From the NCBI GenBank assembly GCA_021795535.1, contig JAJYPG010000108.1, positions 1 to 5,686 of the forward strand: a stretch of 5,686 nt of DNA. The letters are read 5' to 3'. Numbering within the stretch: position 1 is the stretch's first letter; the number at the start of each line of letters is the position of its first letter. The notes below the pieces were generated by a model. That model had not been told where the DNA came from. It was given only the letters and a program-made list of their open reading frames with translations, and ran no database searches. The DNA comes from Planctomycetota bacterium (GTDB taxonomy: Bacteria; Planctomycetota; Phycisphaerae; WQYP01). This document shows positions 1 through 5,686 of this stretch, in pieces. The position numbers and the translations under genes are program-made.

Positions 1-45
1 AACCCGGTGTCGAACCGTGGTCTGCCACGGAACTACCGCCAACAT
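1..45 (-). CDS. Possible start of the next gene in the moxR operon (partial)
   Basis: On the minus strand, 4 bases past the moxR stop, an ATG opens a frame of 15 codons (MLAVVPWQTTVRHRV) without a stop before the window edge. MoxR genes are very often followed by a DUF58 gene, then by von Willebrand factor A or transglutaminase-like genes, so a co-transcribed partner is expected here. The visible residues are too few to recognise any family. The ribosome binding site is poor: the nearest purine run (GGGG) lies about 20 bases upstream, inside the moxR coding region. The true start of the downstream gene may lie outside the window, and these codons may be untranslated. Confidence 0.3.
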   Translation of the reverse strand, partial: MLAVVPWQTTVRHRV

Positions 46-49
46 TGTT

Positions 50-1189
50 TTATGCTGTGGTAATCCCCGGCAGTTCTGTCAACAGTCGATCGATAATTTT
101 GTCACTGGTCATACCCTGAGCCTCAGCGCTAAAAGTTGTAAGAATGCGATGCCGCAACACCGGATGCGCTACATTGATAATATCATCCGTATTGACATGC
201 ATACGCCCATGCAATATGGCCCGGGCTTTGCCCGCCATGATCAGATAAATGCTGGCCCGAGGCCCGGCACCCCATTGTACCAGTTCATTAAGCCATGGCC
301 GCGCCTCACTTTCGCGCGGGCGGCTGGCACGCACGAGATCGCGCGCAAACTGATAGACATGATCCGCCACCGGCACGCGCCGCACCACCTGCTGCAGATG
401 CAGAATGGTCGCCGCATCCAGCAACCGCGACAATGCCGGACGATACACGGAGGTAGCCTGCTTCATGATTTGAATTTCTTCGTCCGGCTTTGGATAATTC
501 ACAATGGTCATGAACATGAATCGGTCCAATTGCGCCTCCGGCAGCGGGTAAGTGCCCTCCTGCTCAATCGGATTTTGGGTTGCCAGTACGAAAAACGGCT
601 GCGGCAAATCAAATGTGGTTTCACCGACCGTCACGCGATGCTCCTGCATGGCTTCCAAGAGTGCGGCTTGGGTTTTCGGCGGTGTGCGGTTGATTTCATC
701 GGCCAGGACGATATTGGCGAAAATAGGTCCTCGAACGAATCGAAAGGCCCGCTTTCCCGTGCTTTTGTCTTCTTCCAGTACATCCGTTCCGGTAATATCT
801 GATGGCATTAAATCAGGTGTAAATTGCACACGCTTGAAATCCAGTTGCAGTACATCGCTGATGGTTTTCACCAGCATGGTCTTGGCCAGTCCAGGAACGC
901 CCACAAGCAGAACGTGCCCTTGACAGAACATGGCCGTAAGTACCTGCTCGATAACTTCCGTTTGCCCCACAATATATTTACTTAATTGTTCGGTAATGGC
1001 CAGATACGCTCGAGAGAGTTGTTCAACTGTTTGCACATCTGACGCGATAACGCGATTAGCCGCCGGTGCAGCCCCGGCTTGCGGTTGAGACTGCTGAAGC
1101 GGCATCGAAGCTGCGGGCGTTGGTTGTTCGGACGCCAACGGAATACCGCTGTCAGAATTATCTGAAAAGCTACCCATGAATTGTGTCAT
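50..1189 (-). CDS. moxR: MoxR-family AAA+ ATPase
   Basis: A 379-residue AAA+ ATPase of the MoxR family. These are cytoplasmic chaperone-like ATPases that help mature or activate partner proteins, usually encoded next to DUF58 and von Willebrand factor A genes. Visible motifs are Walker A GVPGLAKT (residues 97-104), Walker B VLADEINR (161-168, with D164 and E165 for Mg and hydrolysis), sensor 1 ATQNP (N206), the LPEAQLDRF segment with probable arginine finger R223, and the sensor 2 region GPRAS (R311). The C-terminal lid region follows sensor 2. Residues 1 to about 50 are a Pro/Gln/Ala-rich, probably disordered extension before the conserved AAA_3-type core, making the protein longer than typical 310-340 residue members. 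The ATG at 1189 is chosen because GGAG lies 8 bases upstream; Met5 is an alternative. The partner gene is expected past the left edge. Family assignment is very secure; the specific client is unknown. Confidence 0.96.
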   Translation of the reverse strand: MTQFMGSFSDNSDSGIPLASEQPTPAASMPLQQSQPQAGAAPAANRVIASDVQTVEQLSRAYLAITEQLSKYIVGQTEVIEQVLTAMFCQGHVLLVGVPGLAKTMLVKTISDVLQLDFKRVQFTPDLMPSDITGTDVLEEDKSTGKRAFRFVRGPIFANIVLADEINRTPPKTQAALLEAMQEHRVTVGETTFDLPQPFFVLATQNPIEQEGTYPLPEAQLDRFMFMTIVNYPKPDEEIQIMKQATSVYRPALSRLLDAATILHLQQVVRRVPVADHVYQFARDLVRASRPRESEARPWLNELVQWGAGPRASIYLIMAGKARAILHGRMHVNTDDIINVAHPVLRHRILTTFSAEAQGMTSDKIIDRLLTELPGITTA

Positions 1190-1197
1190 GTTTGCAT

Positions 1198-1201
1198 CTC
1201 C
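1198..1201 (-). promoter_or_regulatory. Ribosome binding site of moxR
   Basis: On the minus strand GGAG stands 8 bases before the ATG at 1189. This is standard Shine-Dalgarno spacing and favours Met1 over the internal Met5 as the start. Confidence 0.7.
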
Positions 1202-1242
1202 AAGCCGGTGACTGTTTTGCGGACCTTAATCCATCGCCGGAT

Positions 1243-1251
1243 ATATTACCA
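1243..1251 (-). promoter_or_regulatory. Candidate extended -10 promoter for moxR
   Basis: The minus strand reads TGGTAATAT, a TG-n-hexamer arrangement resembling an extended -10 element. It would start transcription near 1236 and leave a leader of about 47 bases before moxR. No good -35 box lies 16-18 bases upstream. A perfect TTGACA exists on this strand at 1288..1283, but it is 34 bases away, too far to pair with this element. This is a pattern match only, in a lineage whose promoter consensus is poorly known to me. Confidence 0.22.
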
Positions 1252-1308
1252 GATGCCTGCCCAGACTGCGTCGGTTATCGGTTGTCAAAAAATCTGGACA
1301 TTTAGCAA

Positions 1309-1337
1309 TTGAAATATCCTGACCGCGTTGGCACAAT
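1309..1337 (+). promoter_or_regulatory. Candidate sigma-70 type promoter for the GGDEF-EAL gene
   Basis: TTGAAA (1309-1314) and CACAAT (1332-1337) are separated by exactly 17 bases. They match the -35 consensus at 5 of 6 and the -10 consensus at 4 of 6 positions. Transcription would start near 1344, giving a leader of about 107 bases before the ATG at 1451. I saw no recognisable riboswitch, including no cyclic-di-GMP riboswitch core, in that leader. Confidence 0.33.
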
Positions 1338-1436
1338 AGAGCGGGTGGAAATTAGCAGGCCCGTAATCAAGCCCGGTGGGAGAGTTACGAGGTTGTGGGT
1401 ATAGCGTCTTGACTCTTATCAGGCGCGTAATGAGTC

Positions 1437-1442
1437 GGAAGG
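1437..1442 (+). promoter_or_regulatory. Ribosome binding site deciding the start of the GGDEF-EAL gene
   Basis: GGAAGG ends 8 bases before the ATG at 1451. The frame is open further upstream, with a GTG at 1376 and an ATG at 1430, but neither is preceded by a comparable purine run. The added residues also do not resemble the N-terminus of a membrane sensor. This site therefore places the start at 1451. Confidence 0.7.
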
Positions 1443-1450
1443 TCAACAGC

Positions 1451-3427
1451 ATGATGCCAACGATTGCTTCTCTCCGACGTATGGGCCGCGCGATCCCGAA
1501 AACCGGAACAATTGTTTTTGGATTGCTGCTGATCTTGGCGGTCATTGCCTTGGGATTGCTTGCCATGTGGCAGGGTGGACGGGCGTTGGCGGCACAGCGG
1601 CGCGTCAGCAGAGCTTCGTCAATTGTGCAAGCTGCCGATTCAGTACTTATCGGGTTGGAGAATATTGAAACCGGTCAGCGCGGGTATCTCATTACGGGCG
1701 ATTTGAGTTATCTGGAACCTTATCATCGTGGCTGCGTTTCCATTGACCAGCGAATCCAGCGGTTGGGTAAATTGCTGCCGGCAACGGCGAAAAATGCAAA
1801 TTTGATTGCGGATATTCGGACGCTTGCAGCAGAAAAGATCGCTGAAATTGATCAGACTATTCGCGTGCGCAGCAAACAGGGGTTCAATGCCGCAGCCAAT
1901 GTCGTGCGTACCAATGTCGGCAAACAATTTATGGACCTGTTACGGGCGGAACTTTCGAGTATCAGGACCCGATACAATCGCGTGGCCATTTATGAGCATG
2001 TGCTGGCCCAGCATCGAATGCGTATGACGAAAATAATGATAAGCGGTTTTGGCCTGGTGCTGCTGCTGACGTTAGCGGGTATGTATTGGCGGTTTGTCCA
2101 TGATGTTCGCCGCAACACGGAAACGACGGATCGTCTTACCCATAATGCCAATAACGACCCGTTAACGGATTTGCCCAATCGCGCGCTATTTATGAACTGG
2201 CTTACCTATGGTCTGGCGCAGGCTGAGCGGATTAACGGAAAATCGGCCGTGCTCTTCCTTGATCTCGATGGATTCAAACCAGTTAATGATCGCCTGGGGC
2301 ATTCTGCCGGTGATCGCGTGCTGTGCGAAGTGGCACAACGATTCAAGCAAATCGCGCGCACCGGAGACATGATCGCCCGTATTGGCGGCGATGAATTCGC
2401 GGTTTTCATTCCTGCGGCTTCCAATGAAAGCGATCCCGCAGAACTGGCTCATCGGCTGATTGAATCCATGCGCCAGCCGATTGTCGCCGATGGATCAGTG
2501 GTATATGTGGGTGTAAGCATCGGCGCAGCGATGTATCCGCGCAATGGAAAAACGCCTGAATTATTACTCGCCGCCGCCGATCAAGCCATGTATCGCGCCA
2601 AGCGAGAAGGGGGGCGTAAGCTGGCTTTCCATAATTCCGCGCTGACGGATCAGATTACGCGCGAAACCCGGCTGCGCGGCGGACTGCAAAAGGCCATGCA
2701 AGCCCGAGAATTCGTGTTCCATTATCAGCCGCTGCTGGACGCACAAACCCTTAAACCCGTTGCGGTGGAGGCACTGCTGCGCTGGCGACATCCGGACTTG
2801 GGTTTGCTGGTACCCGCCGAGTTTCTTCCAGTTGCGGAACGTACCGGATTTATGCGCAAGCTTGGACCGGTTCTTATGCAAAATGCCGGCGAACAAATGG
2901 CCATCTGGCGCCGACAAGGCATAAAGCTGCGATTAGCGGTCAACCTTTCCCCATTTCAATGTTCGGATCAGAATTTGATTTCAGTAGTTGAAAGTGTACT
3001 GATTTCCAGCGGCTTGGAACCGCAAAGCCTGGATCTGGAAATAACTGAATCCGGGCTGCTGCAAAACGACGCCCAGCAGATTCTGCGAAACATTCGACAG
3101 ATGGGTGTCGGAGTGACACTCGACGATTTTGGGGGCGGCAGCGGAGGGCTGGCTTGCCTGCGCAGACTGATGATTAATCGCGTTAAGATTGACCGCCAAT
3201 TCATTGCTGGATTGCCGCAGTCCCAGCCAGATATTGATCTTCTGGCCGGGCTTACGGATCTTACCCACCGCCTGGGTATACAAGTTACCGCCGGCGGGGT
3301 GGAAACCCGGGATCAGGATATTGTGGTACGTCGCCTAGGCTGTGATCTGGTACAGGGAAATCTATATGCCAGTCCCGGCAGTGCCGACGACTGCATCAAT
3401 TTGCTGCATCGGTGGAAGGCCGCATAA
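1451..3427 (+). CDS. Membrane-bound CHASE3-GGDEF-EAL cyclic-di-GMP signalling protein with altered EAL active site
   Basis: A 658-residue hybrid cyclic-di-GMP enzyme. Order: membrane helix 1 (about 20-40), an extracytoplasmic CHASE3-type sensor (about 45-192, with ENIETGQRGYLITGD at 70-84 and YLEPY at 87-91), membrane helix 2 (about 195-213), GGDEF (about 231-395), EAL (about 408-658). The GGDEF half looks active: DPLT (236-239), substrate residues N279 and D288, and GGDEF at 312-316. It also carries the inhibitory I-site RTGD (303-306), five residues before GGDEF. The EAL half keeps E440, N498, E530, E533, D558, D559, K579 and Q635. However, the position equivalent to the RocR general-base Glu352 is Gly615 (AGGVET instead of AEGVET), and loop 6 reads DDFGGGSGGL instead of DDFGTGYSSL. 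I infer net diguanylate cyclase activity with an impaired or regulatory EAL domain. The signal sensed is unknown. Start chosen from GGAAGG; a GTG at 1376 would add 25 unlikely residues. Confidence 0.95.
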   Translation: MMPTIASLRRMGRAIPKTGTIVFGLLLILAVIALGLLAMWQGGRALAAQRRVSRASSIVQAADSVLIGLENIETGQRGYLITGDLSYLEPYHRGCVSIDQRIQRLGKLLPATAKNANLIADIRTLAAEKIAEIDQTIRVRSKQGFNAAANVVRTNVGKQFMDLLRAELSSIRTRYNRVAIYEHVLAQHRMRMTKIMISGFGLVLLLTLAGMYWRFVHDVRRNTETTDRLTHNANNDPLTDLPNRALFMNWLTYGLAQAERINGKSAVLFLDLDGFKPVNDRLGHSAGDRVLCEVAQRFKQIARTGDMIARIGGDEFAVFIPAASNESDPAELAHRLIESMRQPIVADGSVVYVGVSIGAAMYPRNGKTPELLLAAADQAMYRAKREGGRKLAFHNSALTDQITRETRLRGGLQKAMQAREFVFHYQPLLDAQTLKPVAVEALLRWRHPDLGLLVPAEFLPVAERTGFMRKLGPVLMQNAGEQMAIWRRQGIKLRLAVNLSPFQCSDQNLISVVESVLISSGLEPQSLDLEITESGLLQNDAQQILRNIRQMGVGVTLDDFGGGSGGLACLRRLMINRVKIDRQFIAGLPQSQPDIDLLAGLTDLTHRLGIQVTAGGVETRDQDIVVRRLGCDLVQGNLYASPGSADDCINLLHRWKAA

Positions 3428-3574
3428 TTAAATCACGTTTGGATAACTTCAATTAGCTGGGCATCTTTTGCTGCTGGCGTTAATATAACCCCGGCAATGC
3501 TTGCGCGGAAGCCGATAACCGCGGGGCTGGCGGATTATTTGGACAACCGCCGACTTCGGGAATCTTGGGAACCT
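3428..3574. other. Intergenic gap before murI, with an ambiguous start
   Basis: 147 bases separate the cyclic-di-GMP gene from the preferred murI start. I see no clear hairpin plus T-run terminator, so read-through into murI is possible. A weak promoter-like pair, TGGGCA (3458-3463) and TAATAT (3481-3486) at 17-base spacing, could serve murI. The murI frame is open across the second half, with an upstream ATG at 3497. Confidence 0.3.
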
Positions 3575-4465
3575 ATGGCTTTGGAAATAGTGAAAAAACA
3601 ATCAGATCGCATCAGTGAAGCAACTCGCCCCATTGGCGTATTTGATTCTGGACTCGGTGGCTTAACGGTGGCACAGGCGCTGCATCGGCATTTACCCGCC
3701 GAATCGCTGATTTATTTTGGTGATACGGCCCGGCTGCCTTATGGTACAAAATCTCCGCGTACGGTCTTGCAATTTGCACGCCAGTGCTTGCGATTTCTCA
3801 TGCAGATGAATCCCAAATTGTTGGTCGTGGCATGTAATACCGTCAGTGCTACCGCCTTGCAGGACCTGCTGACCGAATTTTCCGTGCCCGTTATTGGCGT
3901 GTTGGAACCCGGTGCAGAAGCCGCCGTGCGGCTAGCGCGGCGGCAGCGGCCCACCGGTGATTGCGCTATTGGGCTGCTGGCCACGGAAGCGACGATCGCC
4001 AGCCGGGCGTATGTGCAGGCGGTAAATCGGCGGGATGCGGCGGTGCATCTGGTTGGGCGGGCCTGTCCATTGCTGGTGCCGATGATTGAAGAAGGGCGCG
4101 CGGAAGATAGCTCTGTTGTGCAGGCGGTACTGGCGGAATATCTGGCACCGCTGAAATCATTGAATCCACCGGCCTTGATACTCGGCTGCACGCATTACCC
4201 CATTTATGCAAAAACAATCAGCCGGTTAATGGGACCTTTGACCACCTTGGTGGATTCAGCGGATCAGACGGCCTTGGTGGTTCGGGAAAAGCTTACTACA
4301 ATGGCGGCACTGCATCCCGGTGAGCCGGAAGACGGCACACTGACGTGTTATGTCACGGATCAGGGCCAGCGATTTGAAAGTCTGGCGAATCGGTTTCTTG
4401 GCAGGTCTATTTCCCAACCGGTATGGGTGGATCCTGAAGTACTTGAAACGGCGTCAACGGAATAA
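3575..4465 (+). CDS. murI: Glutamate racemase
   Basis: Glutamate racemase interconverts L- and D-glutamate in the cytoplasm. It supplies the D-Glu that MurD adds to the peptidoglycan stem peptide. From the preferred start the protein has 296 residues, near the family's usual 255-290. Motifs: FDSGLGGLTV (23-32, with D24 and S25), FGDTARLPYG (48-57), the first catalytic cysteine in VACNT (C87), a GLLATEATIAS segment (133-143), ACPLLVPMIEEG (163-174), and the second catalytic cysteine in GCTHYP (C205, with H207). All expected catalytic residues are present, so the enzyme should be active. An in-frame ATG at 3497 would give 322 residues, but the extra 26 match nothing I recognise. Neither ATG has an ideal ribosome site: 3575 has GGGAA with only 3 bases of spacing and another GGGAA at 12. 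The gene sits 2 bases before the lipoprotein gene, suggesting one operon. Confidence 0.95.
   Translation: MALEIVKKQSDRISEATRPIGVFDSGLGGLTVAQALHRHLPAESLIYFGDTARLPYGTKSPRTVLQFARQCLRFLMQMNPKLLVVACNTVSATALQDLLTEFSVPVIGVLEPGAEAAVRLARRQRPTGDCAIGLLATEATIASRAYVQAVNRRDAAVHLVGRACPLLVPMIEEGRAEDSSVVQAVLAEYLAPLKSLNPPALILGCTHYPIYAKTISRLMGPLTTLVDSADQTALVVREKLTTMAALHPGEPEDGTLTCYVTDQGQRFESLANRFLGRSISQPVWVDPEVLETASTE
4459..4462 (+). promoter_or_regulatory. Ribosome binding site of the HEAT lipoprotein, inside the end of murI
   Basis: GGAA lies 5 bases before the ATG at 4468 and touches the murI stop region. This supports translational coupling of the two genes and the start at 4468 rather than the internal Met22. 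Confidence 0.5.
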
Positions 4466-4467
4466 TT

Positions 4468-5196
4468 ATGAATCAGTATCCAAATTTCATTCAAGGCTTG
4501 CTTCGCTTATGGCGTGCGGGCCTCATTTTCATGGCGTGCATGGCGTCGCTGCTGATGCTCTCCGGATGTTCCTCCGGCAACAATGACGGACAAAATTTTA
4601 ATTCTCTGGTGCAAAACTGGATGAAGCATCTGCACGGGGGACATTCCGTTGTAACGCAGGCGCGTAATCTTTTTGCCACTGATAATCCAGACACTCAGCG
4701 CGAGGCCATCGCCTGGATGTCCAAACAAAAATGGGGGCATGAAAAGCCATATATGGATGCCTATCGCCTGGCGGAAAATTCCCCGTCGCCATTGGTTCGC
4801 GGTCAGGCTATGCTGGCTTTGGGCACTTCCGGTCAGCCGTCCGTGGCACCTGATCTGCAAAGGGGGTTAACTGATTCGTCGCAGTTTGTGCGTTTGTGTG
4901 CCACCATGGCCGCAACCTATGTGAATAATCCAATTCTAATTCCGGATTTAATTACGCGCCTGCAAAGTGACTCTCAGACGCAAGTCCGCATTTATGCCGC
5001 CGAAGCTTTAAAGCCATACAAAACAAGGCTGGTTATCGAAACGCTCATCAACGCGCTTGATGATCGCAATGTTGCCATTGTTCAGGCCGCATGGAATGAT
5101 TTAACGATTCAAACAGGCCAGAAATTTCCGCAGCATTCCGGCCCGTGGCAGCAATGGCTGCAAGCCCATCGCAAACAATTCAGGGCAACCGGTTAA
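4468..5196 (+). CDS. HEAT-repeat lipoprotein of unknown function
   Basis: A 242-residue predicted lipoprotein. The N-terminus has arginines (R13, R16), a hydrophobic stretch (about 18-31) and a lipobox LSGC, so signal peptidase II should cleave before Cys34 and leave an acylated Cys followed by Ser. By the E. coli +2 rule Ser favours the outer membrane; whether that rule holds here is unknown. The mature part is helical, with HEAT-like repeats at about 74-103, 106-134, 137-168 and 170-200. The clearest are SPLVRGQAMLALG and TQVRIYAAEALKPY, each followed by a second helix ending in a Leu-rich segment. The C-terminus (TGQKF at 216-220, then W227 and W230) resembles a tail I associate with planctomycete HEAT proteins. 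HEAT repeats usually bind proteins and no catalytic motif is visible, so a scaffold or assembly role at the envelope is the most that can be inferred. It follows murI by 2 bases, and its relation to murI is otherwise unknown. Confidence 0.88.
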   Translation: MNQYPNFIQGLLRLWRAGLIFMACMASLLMLSGCSSGNNDGQNFNSLVQNWMKHLHGGHSVVTQARNLFATDNPDTQREAIAWMSKQKWGHEKPYMDAYRLAENSPSPLVRGQAMLALGTSGQPSVAPDLQRGLTDSSQFVRLCATMAATYVNNPILIPDLITRLQSDSQTQVRIYAAEALKPYKTRLVIETLINALDDRNVAIVQAAWNDLTIQTGQKFPQHSGPWQQWLQAHRKQFRATG

Positions 5197-5202
5197 TCCG
5201 CC

Positions 5203-5215
5203 GAGCCAGCGGCTC
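5203..5215. terminator. Short hairpin between convergent genes
   Basis: GAGCC (5203-5207) and GGCTC (5211-5215) form a perfect 5-base-pair stem with a 3-base loop. It lies in the 17-base gap between the lipoprotein stop and the symporter stop, and overlaps the symporter stop codon. The location suits a two-way terminator, but the stem is short and neither side has a T-run, so an intrinsic terminator is only weakly supported. Confidence 0.25.
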
Positions 5216-5686
5216 AACGATCTGTCATCTCCTGATCTGCGGATGTTTTGCGTTCCAAATTATCCATCGGAAATAGCGCATCGCTGGTGGTTGCTACGGG
5301 CAGTTGGCGCCACCAGAAAATATACATTCCCGCAACGCCTACCAGAAACAGCGGCAGCGTGAGCCAAAACGAGCCGTACGCTTTCATCACCAACTGCATC
5401 GGCAGTAGAAACAGCGTCACCTGCCAGAGCAGAGCAAATGGTACTGTGAGTAAATCATTGCGGTGCTCGTTGGCCAGGGCCTTGCGTTGATCGGGGGAAA
5501 ATATTTTCCGCACGGGCCCCCATAGCCCGAATGGCCGGGTAACGCGATAAAAATGCTCTGTAACTGCCGCCGCAGTGGGGCGGGTCAGCAGTGACACCAC
5601 AATGGTAACGAGGAAAGAAATCCCCGTCATGACAACAAATTGTTTCCATTCCAGTAAGTTAGGATCAGCAAACCGCTGAAGAATTG
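5214..5686 (-). CDS. Sodium:solute symporter family protein, C-terminal part
   Basis: The C-terminal 156 residues of a gene that runs off the right edge. The frame is open through the last base, so the Met at 5630 is internal and should not be taken as the start. Three membrane helices are visible. One surrounds VVMTGISFLVTIVVSLLT. A cytoplasmic-looking stretch follows, with LLTRPT and then HFYRVTRPFGLWGPV. The next two helices are LLTVPFALLWQVTLFLLPM and FWLTLPLFLVGVAGMYIFWW. A short polar tail follows, ending in EMTDR. The combination of a T-P-T loop after a helix, an FYR-x-x-RP-x-G-x-WGP segment and two final helices is typical of the C-terminal region of certain SSS-family Na+/solute symporters. 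The transported substrate (sugar, amino acid or other) cannot be told from this part. The gene is convergent with the lipoprotein gene, 17 bases apart. Confidence 0.75.
   Translation of the reverse strand, partial: ILQRFADPNLLEWKQFVVMTGISFLVTIVVSLLTRPTAAAVTEHFYRVTRPFGLWGPVRKIFSPDQRKALANEHRNDLLTVPFALLWQVTLFLLPMQLVMKAYGSFWLTLPLFLVGVAGMYIFWWRQLPVATTSDALFPMDNLERKTSADQEMTDR

Noticed and set aside
1..30. Minus-strand GGTTCGACACC, resembling the T-arm of a tRNA
   Set aside because: The T-stem would contain a mismatch, and no acceptor, D or anticodon arm can be assembled in the sequence before it, which is moxR coding. Probably chance.
15..30. Perfect hairpin CCGTGG-TCTG-CCACGG as a moxR terminator
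   Set aside because: The stem is only 6 base pairs and no T-run follows on either strand. An open frame may run through it, so a terminator is not supported.
17..802. Long open frame on the plus strand across the moxR gene
   Set aside because: It lies wholly opposite the MoxR core, its translation resembles no protein family, and the minus strand has unmistakable Walker and sensor motifs. It is a by-product of codon composition.
1409..1414. TTGACT as a -35 box close to the GGDEF-EAL gene
   Set aside because: No -10-like hexamer occurs at 16-18 bases downstream; that position reads GAGTCG and overlaps the ribosome site.
1376..1450. Upstream GTG (1376) or ATG (1430) as the start of the GGDEF-EAL gene
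   Set aside because: Neither has a good ribosome site, while the ATG at 1451 has GGAAGG at 8-base spacing. The added residues look unlike a membrane protein N-terminus.
1285..1566. Minus-strand open frame of 93 codons spanning the divergent region and the start of the GGDEF-EAL gene
   Set aside because: It has no recognisable domain and half of it is opposite the membrane-helix coding segment of a well-supported gene. It also covers the candidate promoter.
4507..4860. Minus-strand open frames opposite the lipoprotein gene
   Set aside because: They have no family resemblance, and they lie opposite a gene with a clear lipobox and HEAT repeats.
5628..5630. Met at 5630 as the true start of the right-hand minus-strand gene
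   Set aside because: The frame continues without a stop to the window edge. The Met lies at the beginning of a membrane helix of a C-terminal symporter region, so it is internal.

Overview
The window shows about 52-55% GC (estimated by eye) and dense bacterial coding. It holds three complete, confidently identified genes of known family, one complete HEAT-repeat lipoprotein, one symporter gene cut by the right edge, and possibly the first codons of another gene at the left edge. The lipoprotein ends in a Gln-Phe...Trp..Trp tail and the symporter has an FYRVTRPFGLWGP-like segment. I associate both with Planctomycetota (perhaps Phycisphaerae or relatives). That placement is an inference from protein style, not proof.

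Layout: on the minus strand at the left is a MoxR-type AAA+ ATPase (50..1189). A second minus-strand frame may begin just past its stop and leave the window. A 261-base divergent intergenic region (1190..1450) follows. Then, on the plus strand, comes a membrane-bound CHASE3-GGDEF-EAL cyclic-di-GMP protein (1451..3427), a 147-base gap, glutamate racemase murI (probably 3575..4465), and, 2 bases after its stop, a HEAT-repeat lipoprotein (4468..5196). The right end is a convergent minus-strand gene for a sodium:solute symporter (5214..5686), of which only the C-terminal 156 residues are visible.

How the genes relate: murI and the lipoprotein look like one transcription unit with a cell-envelope theme. 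MurI supplies D-glutamate for peptidoglycan. The lipoprotein is anchored in a membrane by an acylated cysteine and probably scaffolds protein contacts through its HEAT helices. The cyclic-di-GMP protein senses something outside the cytoplasm through CHASE3. Its GGDEF half looks fully functional and product-inhibitable. Its EAL half lacks the glutamate taken as the catalytic base and has a degraded loop 6, so the protein is predicted to act as a synthase with an EAL domain that is regulatory or inactive. The MoxR ATPase is probably the first gene of a chaperone-type operon continuing to the left.

I see no CRISPR array, mobile element, rRNA, convincing tRNA or unmistakable new system. The most interesting observation is the altered EAL active site.
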